DNA of 64,000 nt from NCBI GenBank assembly GCA_024742405.1, contig JANSYP010000012.1, forward strand, positions 19,201-83,200, read 5' to 3'. This document shows, piece by piece, positions 19,390-28,593 of the stretch (its first letter is position 1; each line of letters starts with the position of its first letter). The DNA is from Paracoccaceae bacterium (GTDB taxonomy: Bacteria > Pseudomonadota > Alphaproteobacteria > Rhodobacterales > Rhodobacteraceae). A program made the position numbers and the translations under genes. The notes beneath the pieces are model-generated. The model made no database searches. It saw nothing but the letters and a program-made list of their open reading frames with translations, and was not told the DNA's origin.

Positions 19390-20600
19390 CTGTAGGCCTC
19401 CGCGGGCAGTGTGCGGCGCTCTGACAGGCCTGTCGGGGGTGGTGCGGCGCCGCCGACCCGACCGCGTGAGGTTTTCCAGATAAACCGCGCGATCCGTGCA
19501 GCCTCGGCCGCATCGCGACGGGTCAGCGCCGCGCGCAACCGCCATTGCGCCCCGTGGGCCAGCGCCTGCGCCATCTCTCGGCCCGATACCCCCAATTGCC
19601 GCAGCTCTGCCAGCCGTGCCGAGACCGGGGCCTCGAATGCCTCGTGTGCGCCATGCTTGCCAGCCATGGCGCGCAGCAGGATCGCCCGCTCGACCGGACC
19701 GATCGGCCCCGCATGCGCCATCGCTGCCGCGTCGCCGAAATCCTCGCGTGCGGCGTCCCAATCCCGGCGCCTTGCGTAAACGCACCCGCGCTCCAGCAGG
19801 CCGGCCCGGTGCTGTGCCGCCGCGCTGGCTCCCTCAAAGAAGGCCGCATAGAGCGAGAGTGGCAACAGCGCGCGAAACGCCGCGAAGATCGCCCGGTCGT
19901 TTTCCAGCCAGACCGTCTCGGATGACCCCGCGGCATGACGCGCGCTGGACGGGCCGCGCGCCCCGTCATGTTTACGTTGGTGAAACATCACCTCGTCGAC
20001 CATCGCCACGGGCGACCGCGCGGCCAGGCGCACGAACATCTCGTAGTCGATAGAGCGGGCAAGATCCTCGCGAAACCCGCCGACGCGGTCATAGAGATCA
20101 CGGCGCACCAGTGTGGCATTCTGAAAGAAGAAGATGTCCTCCAGCAGATGACGCAGCACACTGCCTTCGGACAGATCGGGCCAATAGCCGGTGCCGTCCA
20201 TGATCCGCTCACCGGTTCCGCTCGCATCACGAAACCTCAGGTGCCGCCCGGCGGCGATGCCATACCCCGTTGTCTCCAACGCCTGTGCCAGAGAGCGTCC
20301 GGCCCCCGGCAAGGAGATGTCATCATCGTCGCAGATCCAGATATAGTCCCCCGTCGCCTCGTCGAGCGCGGCATTCAGGGCGCGCGATTTGCCGCCATTG
20401 GCGCTGCGCCGGTAGAGGATCGGTATGGGGCTTGCGGCGCGGCGCTGAGACACGACCTCGGGGGTGCCATCGGTGGATCCATCGTCCCAAACGATGATTT
20501 GCGATGGTGGCCGCTGCTGCGACTCGAGCGCAGAGAGCGCCTCGTCCAGAAAAGCGCTGCGATTGTAGGTCGGTACGATCGCAGAGATTTGACCCGGCAA
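19383..20600 (-). CDS. Glycosyltransferase family 2 with helical C-terminal extension
   Basis: 405 aa. The GT-A core shows AIVPTYNRSAFLDE, VWDDGSTDGT and ICDDDDISLPGA; the acceptor-side motif is RSIDYEMFVRLA. Residues from about 230 to the end are Ala/Arg-rich helices, possibly tetratricopeptide-like, absent from minimal GT2 proteins. It is transcribed divergently from the ExoF-like export gene across only 66 bp, and its end overlaps the ExoA-like gene, so the two glycosyltransferases form one unit. Confidence 0.78.
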   Translation of the reverse strand: MPGQISAIVPTYNRSAFLDEALSALESQQRPPSQIIVWDDGSTDGTPEVVSQRRAASPIPILYRRSANGGKSRALNAALDEATGDYIWICDDDDISLPGAGRSLAQALETTGYGIAAGRHLRFRDASGTGERIMDGTGYWPDLSEGSVLRHLLEDIFFFQNATLVRRDLYDRVGGFREDLARSIDYEMFVRLAARSPVAMVDEVMFHQRKHDGARGPSSARHAAGSSETVWLENDRAIFAAFRALLPLSLYAAFFEGASAAAQHRAGLLERGCVYARRRDWDAAREDFGDAAAMAHAGPIGPVERAILLRAMAGKHGAHEAFEAPVSARLAELRQLGVSGREMAQALAHGAQWRLRAALTRRDAAEAARIARFIWKTSRGRVGGAAPPPTGLSERRTLPAEAYRW

Positions 20601-20666
20601 AACACAACTCCACCAAAGAATTTGAAAACAACGCCTTTCGCCAGTATAAATCCAAGGTACGCCGCG

Positions 20667-22061
20667 ATGCCAGCATGGTCGTCATTCTGCCGCGGACTTG
20701 CCCGATCCTTGTATTTGGAGTGTGTTTTGCTTTTCGGTTGGTCTACCCGCATTTTCGCTCTTTTGACTGTTTTCTCGATTGTCCTGTCCATTATCGCCGA
20801 TCCACTGCCGGCCGACGAGCCGCGCGAGGTCTATCGGCTAGGCGTGGATGAACGGCTCTCGGTCAAGGTGCTCGCCTGGAGCGAGACGGAACGCCGGTTC
20901 GATATCTGGCCCGCGGTCAGCGGAGAGTACCGGATCCAGGCCGACGGGATGATCCTTGTTCCGCTCGCCGGCCAGATCGTCGCCGCTGGCCTGACGACCG
21001 CCGAACTGTCCGCTCAGATCGGAAAAGCCCTGCAAAGCTCGCTCGGGTCTCTGGAACCGCCGGCCGCGGCAGTCGAGGTCGTCGAATACCGCCCCTTCTA
21101 CATCGTCGGCGACGTGGCCCAGCCCGGTGCCTTTCCAGCGCGTCCGGGTCTGTTGGTGGCGCAGGCCGTGGCACTGGCCGGCGGCACCGGTTCGGCGTTC
21201 GATCCGGGAGCGCAGGACTCAAGGACCGTCCTGAACGACACCGAAGGCCTCCGGTCGGTTCTTTTGGATCTTGCGCGTTTCAACGCACGCAAGGCCAGGC
21301 TAGAGGCGGAGCGGAACGATATCTCCAGCGCTGATGAGATTGCGTTTCCCACCAACCTCTATCATCCCGACGGCGCGGACGCCCTGACAGCGCTGATTAC
21401 CGAGGAGAAAGCGGTCTTCGAAGCACGCGCGCAGGCGTTCCAGCTTCAGGCGTCAACGCTCACCGATCTTCAAGCGCTGCTGCGCACGGAAATCACCAAC
21501 CTGCAAGCCCGTCTGAAGGGTCAGGGCGAACAGGTCCGGCTGGCTCGCGAGGCGCTCGACAGCGTGGCGACGCTTGCAGAGCGCGGGCTTGCCGCCAACG
21601 CTCCCCTGGCCAACGCCCAGCGACAGCTGATCGAGACCGAAGGCCGCGAGCTGGATATGCAAACCGGTCTCTACCGCGCGCAGCAACAGGAAAAAGAAGC
21701 AACCCGCGACATGATCGAGCTGCAGACCCAGCGCCAGACACAGGTGACGTCAGAACTGCAGCAGACCAACGCACGGATTGAGGCGCTCAATGGCAGGCGC
21801 GCCCTGCTTCGGCAGTTCCTCGAGGATGCCGGCGCTCAGGTGGACACACCGCTGATGCCCGAGAGCATCATCACCTACGACGTCCTGCGCGAAGGCGCGA
21901 CGGAGTCTGTTCCTGTCGAGGCCACCGCCCGGGTCGGCCCTGGCGACATCGTCACGGTGACCCGCGTCCTGCTGGAACAAAGCGTCGAGCCTCCGGCGCC
22001 CAGCCCCGCGTCCGAGACCGCGACCCCTGCCTCAGACAGCGAGAGCGGAGCGCCGGGGTAA
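20667..22061 (+). CDS. Polysaccharide export protein, ExoF-like (Poly_export/SLBB)
   Basis: 464 aa from the ATG 20667, which yields a long hydrophobic leader at about residues 28-44. Then comes the polysaccharide export (PES) domain (YRLGVDERLSVKV, residues 56-68, to about 138) and an SLBB segment (FYIVGDVAQPGAFPARPG, about 144-161). A long coiled coil occupies about 190-390, before a Pro-rich tail. The lipobox cysteine of Wza is lacking, so it resembles rhizobial ExoF. It would build the periplasmic/outer-membrane exit path with the ExoP-like protein at 53710. Its last 30 nt overlap the convergent glycosyltransferase. Confidence 0.85.
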   Translation: MPAWSSFCRGLARSLYLECVLLFGWSTRIFALLTVFSIVLSIIADPLPADEPREVYRLGVDERLSVKVLAWSETERRFDIWPAVSGEYRIQADGMILVPLAGQIVAAGLTTAELSAQIGKALQSSLGSLEPPAAAVEVVEYRPFYIVGDVAQPGAFPARPGLLVAQAVALAGGTGSAFDPGAQDSRTVLNDTEGLRSVLLDLARFNARKARLEAERNDISSADEIAFPTNLYHPDGADALTALITEEKAVFEARAQAFQLQASTLTDLQALLRTEITNLQARLKGQGEQVRLAREALDSVATLAERGLAANAPLANAQRQLIETEGRELDMQTGLYRAQQQEKEATRDMIELQTQRQTQVTSELQQTNARIEALNGRRALLRQFLEDAGAQVDTPLMPESIITYDVLREGATESVPVEATARVGPGDIVTVTRVLLEQSVEPPAPSPASETATPASDSESGAPG

Positions 22062-23201
22062 GCGCGGCTCGATCTCCTCGGCGAGAAAGCGGTTCAGCTT
22101 GCGGGTATAGGCCTCGGGACTGAACTCGGCCGCGACGCGGGTCCGTGCGGCGGCTGCCAGACGGGCGCCCAGATCGGGATCCACCAAAAGCGCCGTCATC
22201 CCACGCGCCACATCGTCGGGCTCCGGGTCCACCAGCATGGCGATCTCATCATCCAGAACCTGGGTGTGGGTCAGAAGCCGGGTCGCCAGAAGCGGCTGTC
22301 CGCTATCCAGATACGAGTAGATTTTCATCGGTGTGTTGCGCCCCTGAGTGCGCGGGGAACAGGTGATCGCGGCCGCCCTCAGATAACGGCCCAGATCAGC
22401 GACGGGCTTTGGCCCCAGAAAGCTTACCCGATCAGCCAGACCGAGGTCATCGGCACGGGTGCGGTACGAGTCGATATGCACCCGTGTGCCCCCGATGATG
22501 ACGAGTTGTGCCGGCGTCGCGACCGGATCGACGCGCGCGAAGCCGTCGAGCAGCAGATCGATGCCCTGGTAGCTTTCGAGATTGCCCACATACATCATCA
22601 CCGGCACGTCGAACCGGCAATCCTCGGGCACCGGCCCGCCCGTGTCCGGCTCCAGCATGGGCACATCCTCGAGCGTCTGGACCGGCAGATCCGGGGCATG
22701 GTGCCGGACGAGGTCCTCCAGCGCCCTGCAGCATGTCATGGCGCCAGATGATCGCCGCAGGGACAGTCTTTCCGAAGAGACAAGAAACCGCTGGAGCCAG
22801 CGCGGCGGCGAGAACTTGTCGTCGATCTGCTCGGGGATTGAGCTGTCCACGTCACACAGGTAGGGAATCCGGAAGAACACCCCGAGGACCATGGCGATAT
22901 AGGCCGATTCCTCGACCGCGATCACCAGATCGTACCGGCCTCGCAGCATCCGCCAGCCTGTCATCGGGACCATCAGCATATCGGCCAGAATCTTCTTCAC
23001 CGAGAAACCGGGCGGCATCGAAGACAACGCCGGCACATGGAAAAAGCGAGTGCGCGCGATCTCAACCGGTTCGCCACCGGTGAACACCAACGCGTCGATC
23101 TCGTCACCGCGCGCAGACAGCGCCTCGAGCAGCATTTTGACCGCAATCGGCGTTCCGCGTTGCACCATGAATGGTTGCGGAGCGAGAACCAAAATCCTCA
23201 T
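22032..23201 (-). CDS. Glycosyltransferase family 4
   Basis: 389 aa GT-B enzyme. The N-terminal domain begins MRILVLAPQPFMVQRGTPIA, with the GTP-like Gly-rich substrate loop common in GT4. The donor domain has MMYVGNLESYQGIDLLLDGF and the nucleotide-sugar motif NTPMKIYSYLDSGQPLLATR. It probably adds a mannosyl or glucosyl residue to an EPS precursor. The 3' end overlaps the convergent ExoF-like gene by 30 nt, so antisense transcripts are likely. Confidence 0.82.
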   Translation of the reverse strand: MRILVLAPQPFMVQRGTPIAVKMLLEALSARGDEIDALVFTGGEPVEIARTRFFHVPALSSMPPGFSVKKILADMLMVPMTGWRMLRGRYDLVIAVEESAYIAMVLGVFFRIPYLCDVDSSIPEQIDDKFSPPRWLQRFLVSSERLSLRRSSGAMTCCRALEDLVRHHAPDLPVQTLEDVPMLEPDTGGPVPEDCRFDVPVMMYVGNLESYQGIDLLLDGFARVDPVATPAQLVIIGGTRVHIDSYRTRADDLGLADRVSFLGPKPVADLGRYLRAAAITCSPRTQGRNTPMKIYSYLDSGQPLLATRLLTHTQVLDDEIAMLVDPEPDDVARGMTALLVDPDLGARLAAAARTRVAAEFSPEAYTRKLNRFLAEEIEPRLPRRSALAV

Positions 23202-23666
23202 AAACGAACACTCCTCGTCAAAACCTCGTGGGGTATGGGCATTCTACGCGGGTCAAAACGGGTCGTGGGCCATTTTTTAGTGTGCAAGCCGCAGCGCGGA
23301 AAGTATCCTTTCAACATCGCCGCACCGAGGTAGTCATAGAGTTTTCGTCCAGTCCAAGATTGGCGTGCAGGTTACGGATGTTTCGCAAAAATCAGTTTTT
23401 TCCGCAAACCAGGGTTTTCTTTTGGATCTGCAGCGCGCGGTCTCGTGCTGTGCCTCAAAGGAGTTTGGTCCATGGGATCGGGGCGACCCGCCCCTGCGAT
23501 CGATCGCCTGTACCCGGCCATCGTAAGGTGTGCGTTAATCGCAGCACCGCTCGGCTCAGGCCGATCGTCAGAGCGACCGCTCCTGAGCGTATCGAAGGAT
23601 ATCGGTCTGCGGTGAGCAGCCCAACGTGCGCCGCACGCCAAGTGATGCGGCCGGAAGGAATGTCCC
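23202..23666. other. Divergent promoter region between GT4 and GMC dehydrogenase genes
   Basis: 465 bp without a coding frame. It has an AT-richer stretch at about 23260-23420 that probably contains the two promoters. No repeat or RNA gene was recognised. Confidence 0.45.
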
Positions 23667-25079
23667 ATGCGCCGGGTTGATCTGTCCGCAGCCAGCGGTC
23701 GGGCTTGGGACGTGGTGATCGTCGGGTCGAGCTTCGCCGCATTCTTCTTTGCCCGGCAACTGCGCGGTCGCGACCTCGATGTGCTCTTCGTCGAGCGCGG
23801 GCCGTTCATCGACCGGGAAACCCAACTTGCCACGCGGCACGAGGAAACTCCCCCCGAGGTTGCGCAGGAGAACAGCTCCGGCCAGCGCAAGGACTGGGCC
23901 GTGCGCTATCAGTTCGGTGGATGCTCCAACTGCTGGTGGGGCAACACCCCACGCTTTCATCCCAGCGATTTCAACCTCCGAAGCCGCTATGGCGTGGCCC
24001 AGGACTGGCCGCTGTCCTACGATGCGCTGGAGCCCTACATGGCCGATGCCGAGGACATCATGGAGGTCGCGGGTGAGGACGTCGTGGACGGCCTGACCCG
24101 GTCGCGCCCCTACCCTTATCCGCCCCATACGCTGACGCGGGCCGAACGACGGCTGCGCGCCCACGATCCGTCCTGGGGCCCGATGCCATCGGCGCGCGCG
24201 ACGGGGGGCTCCCGCGCCCATTGCTGCGCGTCGGGGACCTGCTCGCTCTGTCCAATAGATTCGAAATTCACCATCCTGAATGGCCTCGAGAGTTTCGACG
24301 ATGAGCGGTTCGCTCTGCTGACCGATGCCGAGTGCCGCGAAGTTCAGACGGCTGCCGGTCAGGCGTCGGGTATTACCGTGCGCACTCCAACAGGGACGAG
24401 CGCCGAAATCCGGGGCGACTTTATCGCACTCGCCGCCAACCCAATCTCCAACGCCGCGATCCTGCTGCGCTCCGGTATCGGCGGCGAGGGTGTCGGCCTG
24501 GGCGTCCATGAACAGGTCGGGCAGTTCATCTGGATCGATATTCCGTTCGACAATTACTATGGGGGCACGTCGATTACGGGGCTCGGGTACGCGCTCTATG
24601 ACGGGCCTTTCCGGTCAGACGCGGCCTCGGTTCTGATCGAGAGCTGGAACGCGCCTCCATCGCTGCGGCTGGAGCGCGGAAAGTGGCTCCAGCGGCTCAA
24701 GCTCAAGTTCGTCGCCGAGGATCTGCCCCTGACGGAGAACCGGGTGGTGTTGCGCGACAATGATCCGGTGATCGTCTGGACCGGTCACAGCGCCTATGCC
24801 TATCGCGGTCTCGAGCGCGCGCGGGACAGTCTGGACGGGCTTTTGCCCTTTGCCCACGACACGCCGCGATTCGGAAAGTTCGAACCCACCGAGGCGCATC
24901 TGATCGGCGGCACGCCCATGGCGGCGAGCGCAGAGCAGGGTGTCGTCGATACGCAATGCCGCGTCTTCGGTCTGTCCAACCTCGCCTGTCTTGGGGCGAG
25001 CAGTTTCCCGACCGGCGCAGCGGCCAATCCCACCCTGACCATCGCAGCACTGTCGCTCTATGCCGGAGACCAGCTATGA
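23667..25079 (+). CDS. GMC-type FAD dehydrogenase with Fe-S cysteine cluster (FAD-GDH/sorbitol DH alpha-like)
   Basis: 470 aa. The FAD Rossmann motif is VVIVGSSFAAFFFARQL (residues 16-32). A cysteine cluster HCCASGTCSLCPIDSKF places Cys at 186, 187, 192 and 195, resembling the 3Fe-4S site of bacterial FAD glucose/gluconate dehydrogenases, with one residue fewer between the last two. The catalytic pair is likely H411 (EAHLIGGTPMA) and N454 (GAAANPTLTIA). It overlaps a Tat-signal protein by 4 nt, as in alpha/gamma pairs that are exported together. The substrate is an unknown sugar or polyol. Confidence 0.78.
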   Translation: MRRVDLSAASGRAWDVVIVGSSFAAFFFARQLRGRDLDVLFVERGPFIDRETQLATRHEETPPEVAQENSSGQRKDWAVRYQFGGCSNCWWGNTPRFHPSDFNLRSRYGVAQDWPLSYDALEPYMADAEDIMEVAGEDVVDGLTRSRPYPYPPHTLTRAERRLRAHDPSWGPMPSARATGGSRAHCCASGTCSLCPIDSKFTILNGLESFDDERFALLTDAECREVQTAAGQASGITVRTPTGTSAEIRGDFIALAANPISNAAILLRSGIGGEGVGLGVHEQVGQFIWIDIPFDNYYGGTSITGLGYALYDGPFRSDAASVLIESWNAPPSLRLERGKWLQRLKLKFVAEDLPLTENRVVLRDNDPVIVWTGHSAYAYRGLERARDSLDGLLPFAHDTPRFGKFEPTEAHLIGGTPMAASAEQGVVDTQCRVFGLSNLACLGASSFPTGAAANPTLTIAALSLYAGDQL

Positions 25080-25510
25080 CCCGATTGACCCGGCGTACGA
25101 TCCTTTTCGGCAGCGCCGCCGGCGTCGCCGCCATGTCGGTGACCGCAATCGTCTTGGCACCCGGCATGACAGGCTTTTTACGCCGCGTGGTGGCCCAGCA
25201 TTTCGGACCGGAGACGGTGAAAATCGACGGGGTCGAAGATTTCATCACCGACTACGCCGAGCAGGCGGGCTCTGGAGACTGGAAAAAGCAGGTTGCCTCG
25301 CGCCTCTACTTCTCGCTGCACGGCGACGAGATTTACCGGATCTCTGCAGCCGATGAGCTTGAAAACCGCTTTCTTAACACGTTTCTTACCCGTTCCAATA
25401 TCATCGCGATCTATCAGGAGACCGCGACCGAGTTCGAATACACTGATGTGGATCCGTGGGAGCCCTCCTGCGGGCTTTACCTGTCGAGTCTGGCTGAAGC
25501 GGGCAGTTGA
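25076..25510 (+). CDS. Tat-signal small subunit, probable gamma/hitch-hiker partner of the GMC dehydrogenase
   Basis: 144 aa from the ATG 25076, overlapping the GMC dehydrogenase stop (ATGA). The N-terminus is a twin-arginine signal (TRRTILFGSAAGVAAMSV). The body has no motif I recognise, but its size, Tat signal and position match the gamma subunits (gluconate 2-dehydrogenase subunit 3 type) that carry signal-less GMC alpha subunits through the Tat pore. The cytochrome subunit of such complexes is not nearby. Its 3' end overlaps the convergent GT-C gene by 34 nt. Confidence 0.65.
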   Translation: MTRLTRRTILFGSAAGVAAMSVTAIVLAPGMTGFLRRVVAQHFGPETVKIDGVEDFITDYAEQAGSGDWKKQVASRLYFSLHGDEIYRISAADELENRFLNTFLTRSNIIAIYQETATEFEYTDVDPWEPSCGLYLSSLAEAGS

Positions 25511-27216
25511 GGGCGCGACGCTCCGGACAGTATCCGCTCGGCCGCTCCGGACAGGCCCTCCAGATCCTCGCACTCCTCGGACGCGATATCGGTCGGTGCG
25601 CTCCGCCATCCGATCATAGACATGTCGGACCCTTGGCGGGACACAACCTCCGCGCCCAGCGCGGTCGCCATCTGCGCGACCCTGCGAGCGTTTTCACCGT
25701 CGACCCAGGGCGCGTTTGACAAAACGATGCCGACCGGGTGGCAGGACATCACCCGTTGGAGACTCGCAAGATCCCCGATAACGGGGCGCCCAAGACGGAA
25801 ATCGGTCGTGAAGGGCGGCGTCTCCGGGCCGAGCACGAACTGCATCTCCGAGAACCGAGGCCTGTTGTATCCTAGGTCGTAGTCTCCAAGCCAGGACAGG
25901 GCCAGCAGTTCTTCGGTCGAGACGATCACCGCGCCGTCCTCAAGCCAGGGGCGGGTAAACTCCTCCGCCTCCTTCCAGGCCCAGCGGCGCTTGCCGAGAA
26001 GCATCTGCTGCTCGGCGCCCACCATCAGCCTTGTGGAACGCTCGAAGGCGGCATTCGCCGCGATCAGCCAGAGCACGCACAGCCCGAGGATCGAAAAGAC
26101 AACCATATCGCGCCCGCGGACCGGCAGAGTATCGGGAAGCAGCTGTTGCGTGGTTCGGCGCAGATAGCCCAGGGCCGGGACCAGCCCCGCCTGGAGAACG
26201 ATCCCCCAGGTTACAAAGAAAAACGGCATCGTCGGATAGAGATAGCGGATGTTCTTGAGCCCGCCGAAGGACTGCAGGAAAAACGTGACGGTAAAGAGAA
26301 GGATGCAGAATGACGCCGGCACGAAGCGGACGCGCAATGCGATCACGGCAGCGAGCGGAAAGAGCGGCCACATCGTCGGGTAGTTGTCGCGAAAATGGCG
26401 GTGGTAGAATGTCCGGTCGTCATGCGCCGGCCATGGCTCCCACCGGTAAAGCCGCCAAAGGTCGGCAAGACTGTCCTGGAACAGGATCAGGATCGCGGCC
26501 GCCGCGGTGAGGCAGGCAACGCCCAGCACCATCAGGATCCTGCCCCGATCGGTCCGGTGCCGCAGCCACCCCCATCCGGGCACCAGCACCGCCCAGAGCA
26601 GGATTGCCGCAATCCCGAGAAACGTCATCTTTTGCAGATGCACCGCAAAGGCGAAGAACGGCAGCGCGAGCAGCAGACAGGCCAGGCGAGGTGCGCGCCC
26701 CATGTCCCGGGTAAGGCCAAGATACACCAGAAGTGCGCCAATGACGAAGACCACGCCCTGCAGCGAGTAAAACCGCAGGTATTGGGAAACCTCGATGCCG
26801 TTCGGCCAGAACACCAGAAAAAAGGCCGCCGCGACGGCAGCGGTCCAGCCGACGACAAGCCGCGCCCACAGAAAAACGATGGCAACCAGCAGGGCCCCCG
26901 GCACGGCCGACGGCAGAAACCGCGCCGCAGCCATTGTTTGATCGCCCGCCAGCTCAAAGCTCAGGGAAATGAGTCGCGTGTAACGCCATGCCCGATCGTA
27001 GATGCCGTCCAACAAAGAGTAGTCCTGGTGCGCCTGCCAGCTGAGCGCCGGGAGCATCTGGTACAGTTCGTCATAGATCGGAGGCAGCCCGACCATCGCG
27101 AGCCGCGATCCAAGAGCAATGCAAAAGACCAGAATGACTGCCAAGCCGGTCCACACCACAGACATTGCATCCAGACCGTGCGATGGAGCCGTTCGAGAAG
27201 AATCTTGCCTCGTCAA
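25477..27216 (-). CDS. GT-C membrane glycosyltransferase (GT39/ArnT-like)
   Basis: 579 aa with about ten to twelve membrane segments. The first outer loop carries the acidic GT-C signature, PPIYDELYQML (D49, E50), and later loops show VSQYLRFYSLQG and LKNIRYLYPTMP. A soluble domain of about 180 residues follows the last helix. GT-C enzymes use polyprenyl-phosphate sugars as donors on the outer face of the inner membrane, so this protein may decorate the EPS or a lipid after flipping. A possible donor enzyme is the DPM1/ArnC-like protein at 52596. Confidence 0.72.
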   Translation of the reverse strand: MTRQDSSRTAPSHGLDAMSVVWTGLAVILVFCIALGSRLAMVGLPPIYDELYQMLPALSWQAHQDYSLLDGIYDRAWRYTRLISLSFELAGDQTMAAARFLPSAVPGALLVAIVFLWARLVVGWTAAVAAAFFLVFWPNGIEVSQYLRFYSLQGVVFVIGALLVYLGLTRDMGRAPRLACLLLALPFFAFAVHLQKMTFLGIAAILLWAVLVPGWGWLRHRTDRGRILMVLGVACLTAAAAILILFQDSLADLWRLYRWEPWPAHDDRTFYHRHFRDNYPTMWPLFPLAAVIALRVRFVPASFCILLFTVTFFLQSFGGLKNIRYLYPTMPFFFVTWGIVLQAGLVPALGYLRRTTQQLLPDTLPVRGRDMVVFSILGLCVLWLIAANAAFERSTRLMVGAEQQMLLGKRRWAWKEAEEFTRPWLEDGAVIVSTEELLALSWLGDYDLGYNRPRFSEMQFVLGPETPPFTTDFRLGRPVIGDLASLQRVMSCHPVGIVLSNAPWVDGENARRVAQMATALGAEVVSRQGSDMSMIGWRSAPTDIASEECEDLEGLSGAAERILSGASRPQLPASARLDR

Positions 27217-27371
27217 ATGCCTCGTCTCATTTGCATTAAGGCGACAATCCGGAAGCGCCAGTTACGACCGGACGTGTCACTCCGTCGGTTTCGCGCGCGA
27301 CAGCAGAAAAAAATCTACCTGTGTGCGCCGCAGCCGACGGTACTTCGGTGAGTCAAATCGGTACAAGCAAA

Positions 27372-28211
27372 TCATTTACGCGAGATATAATCGGAACATG
27401 TCGGTCCATCGTCGTCAAAGGGACGGTATGACACGCAGTAATACTTTGCCTCACCGGATATTTCGGGGGACACCTCTCCGAGCCAACGCTGCTGTCGCTC
27501 GTTGCCGGCCCAGAGGTTGAGAATCACCTTGCTGGGCGTCTGCGGAATCTCATGCGTGTCCGAGGTGATCCGGTAGATCTCGGTCTCTCCTGCATACCAG
27601 ACGATTTTGTCCTCATGCCATTCGAACCGGTAAAGATGCGGTGCGGAGGCCGCGTCATAGCCGAGATCGATCCATTCGCCCGGCATCTGCTCGCCATCAA
27701 CGAACTTGTTGATCCAGATCTTCGTCGTGTCGCGGCCCAGAAACTCCAGATCGATCTCATCATGGGGATCGCCGAAATACGGACCGGTATAAGTGAACAT
27801 CGATGACACCAGGCCCGATCCCTTTGCCGGCTGCATGAAGACCTCGTAGGTCCCAAAATGGCGAAAGCCAGGGCGCTGTATCTCCGCACCCACGAACGGT
27901 TTGGGCGCGCCCCACTCGGCAGGTGCAAGGCTCAAACTGACCAAACCGCCGCCCCTGTGTCGCTCGGCCGGGATGGAAAGCGCGACCGCCTCCCGGCGCC
28001 AGGAGGTTCTGAAACTCTCCCGGTTCTGGTCGAAATGCGCGATGTACCAGCGGTCGAGATAGCCGATGTCGTCGAACGTCTCGATGAACCCTGTTCCCTC
28101 GGAGCCGCGCGCGGACTGAACCGCGAACAGGGTCAGGAAAACCGCCGCAAAGCACGGCAGCCATCGGATTGAAAACTGTCTTGAACGATAAATCACTGTT
28201 GACCACGTCAC
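27372..28211 (-). CDS. Secreted GH16 beta-glucanase, ExoK-like
   Basis: 279 aa with a signal peptide (hydrophobic core WLPCFAAVFLTLFAVQSA, ending near residue 36). It is a GH16 jelly-roll enzyme with active-site strand DEIDLEFLG: nucleophile E152, D154 and acid/base E156. Aromatic subsite residues are seen in TYTGPYFGDPH and WHEDKIVWY. In Sinorhizobium, ExoK trims nascent succinoglycan to control chain length, and the same role is likely here. It is transcribed alone, divergent from the AftB-like gene. Confidence 0.87.
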   Translation of the reverse strand: MTWSTVIYRSRQFSIRWLPCFAAVFLTLFAVQSARGSEGTGFIETFDDIGYLDRWYIAHFDQNRESFRTSWRREAVALSIPAERHRGGGLVSLSLAPAEWGAPKPFVGAEIQRPGFRHFGTYEVFMQPAKGSGLVSSMFTYTGPYFGDPHDEIDLEFLGRDTTKIWINKFVDGEQMPGEWIDLGYDAASAPHLYRFEWHEDKIVWYAGETEIYRITSDTHEIPQTPSKVILNLWAGNERQQRWLGEVSPEISGEAKYYCVSYRPFDDDGPTCSDYISRK

Positions 28212-28593
28212 GTTGAATCACCCTGTTCGTTTAAACCAGTCGTCGGGGAAATACCGGCAGAACATTGCCACAAGACTTCATATCTTGAACACAGATTTTT
28301 TATGATCCGCGTGAATTACGCGAATGTTAACCTGAACACTTCACTAAGACCCGTGTCCGAGCGATGCGCGACACCTCGTCGTTGCCCCGGTGCCTCCTTC
28401 GCGCCACTGAATCGACGCAGGCACGCGCAGTTTGCCGCCTTGACCGATTGGTCGTCGCCGCCAATGCTGCACAGGCGGTAACGTTGATTTGGTGAAAACT
28501 GCGCAATCTGTGTAAAACGAGGCAGACCCGCGTAAGTACTATCTGTTAGAATATCCACTGTCTGTTTCCATAATACGAGTATCTGAATTTCCA
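28212..28593. other. Divergent promoter region between GH16 and AftB-like genes
   Basis: 382 bp without coding sequence, AT-richer at 28230-28330. It contains one clear palindrome (28308-28322). It probably holds the promoters of both flanking genes. Confidence 0.5.
28308..28322. promoter_or_regulatory. Palindrome CGCGT-N5-ACGCG, possible operator
   Basis: Perfect 5-bp arms with a GAATT centre lie 97 bp upstream of the GH16 start and 272 bp upstream of the AftB-like start. The spacing (10-11 bp between arm centres) would suit a dimeric helix-turn-helix regulator. No regulator gene is in the window. Confidence 0.3.

Noticed and set aside
19390..19785. N-terminal extension of the ExoA-like gene
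   Set aside because: The extra 132 residues are Arg/Gly-rich and lie inside the upstream GT2 gene in another frame; the GT2 fold starts right after ATG 19389.
19935..20666. N-terminal extension of the ExoF-like gene
   Set aside because: It would cover the divergent GT2 gene and its start region; the export-protein leader begins at ATG 20667.
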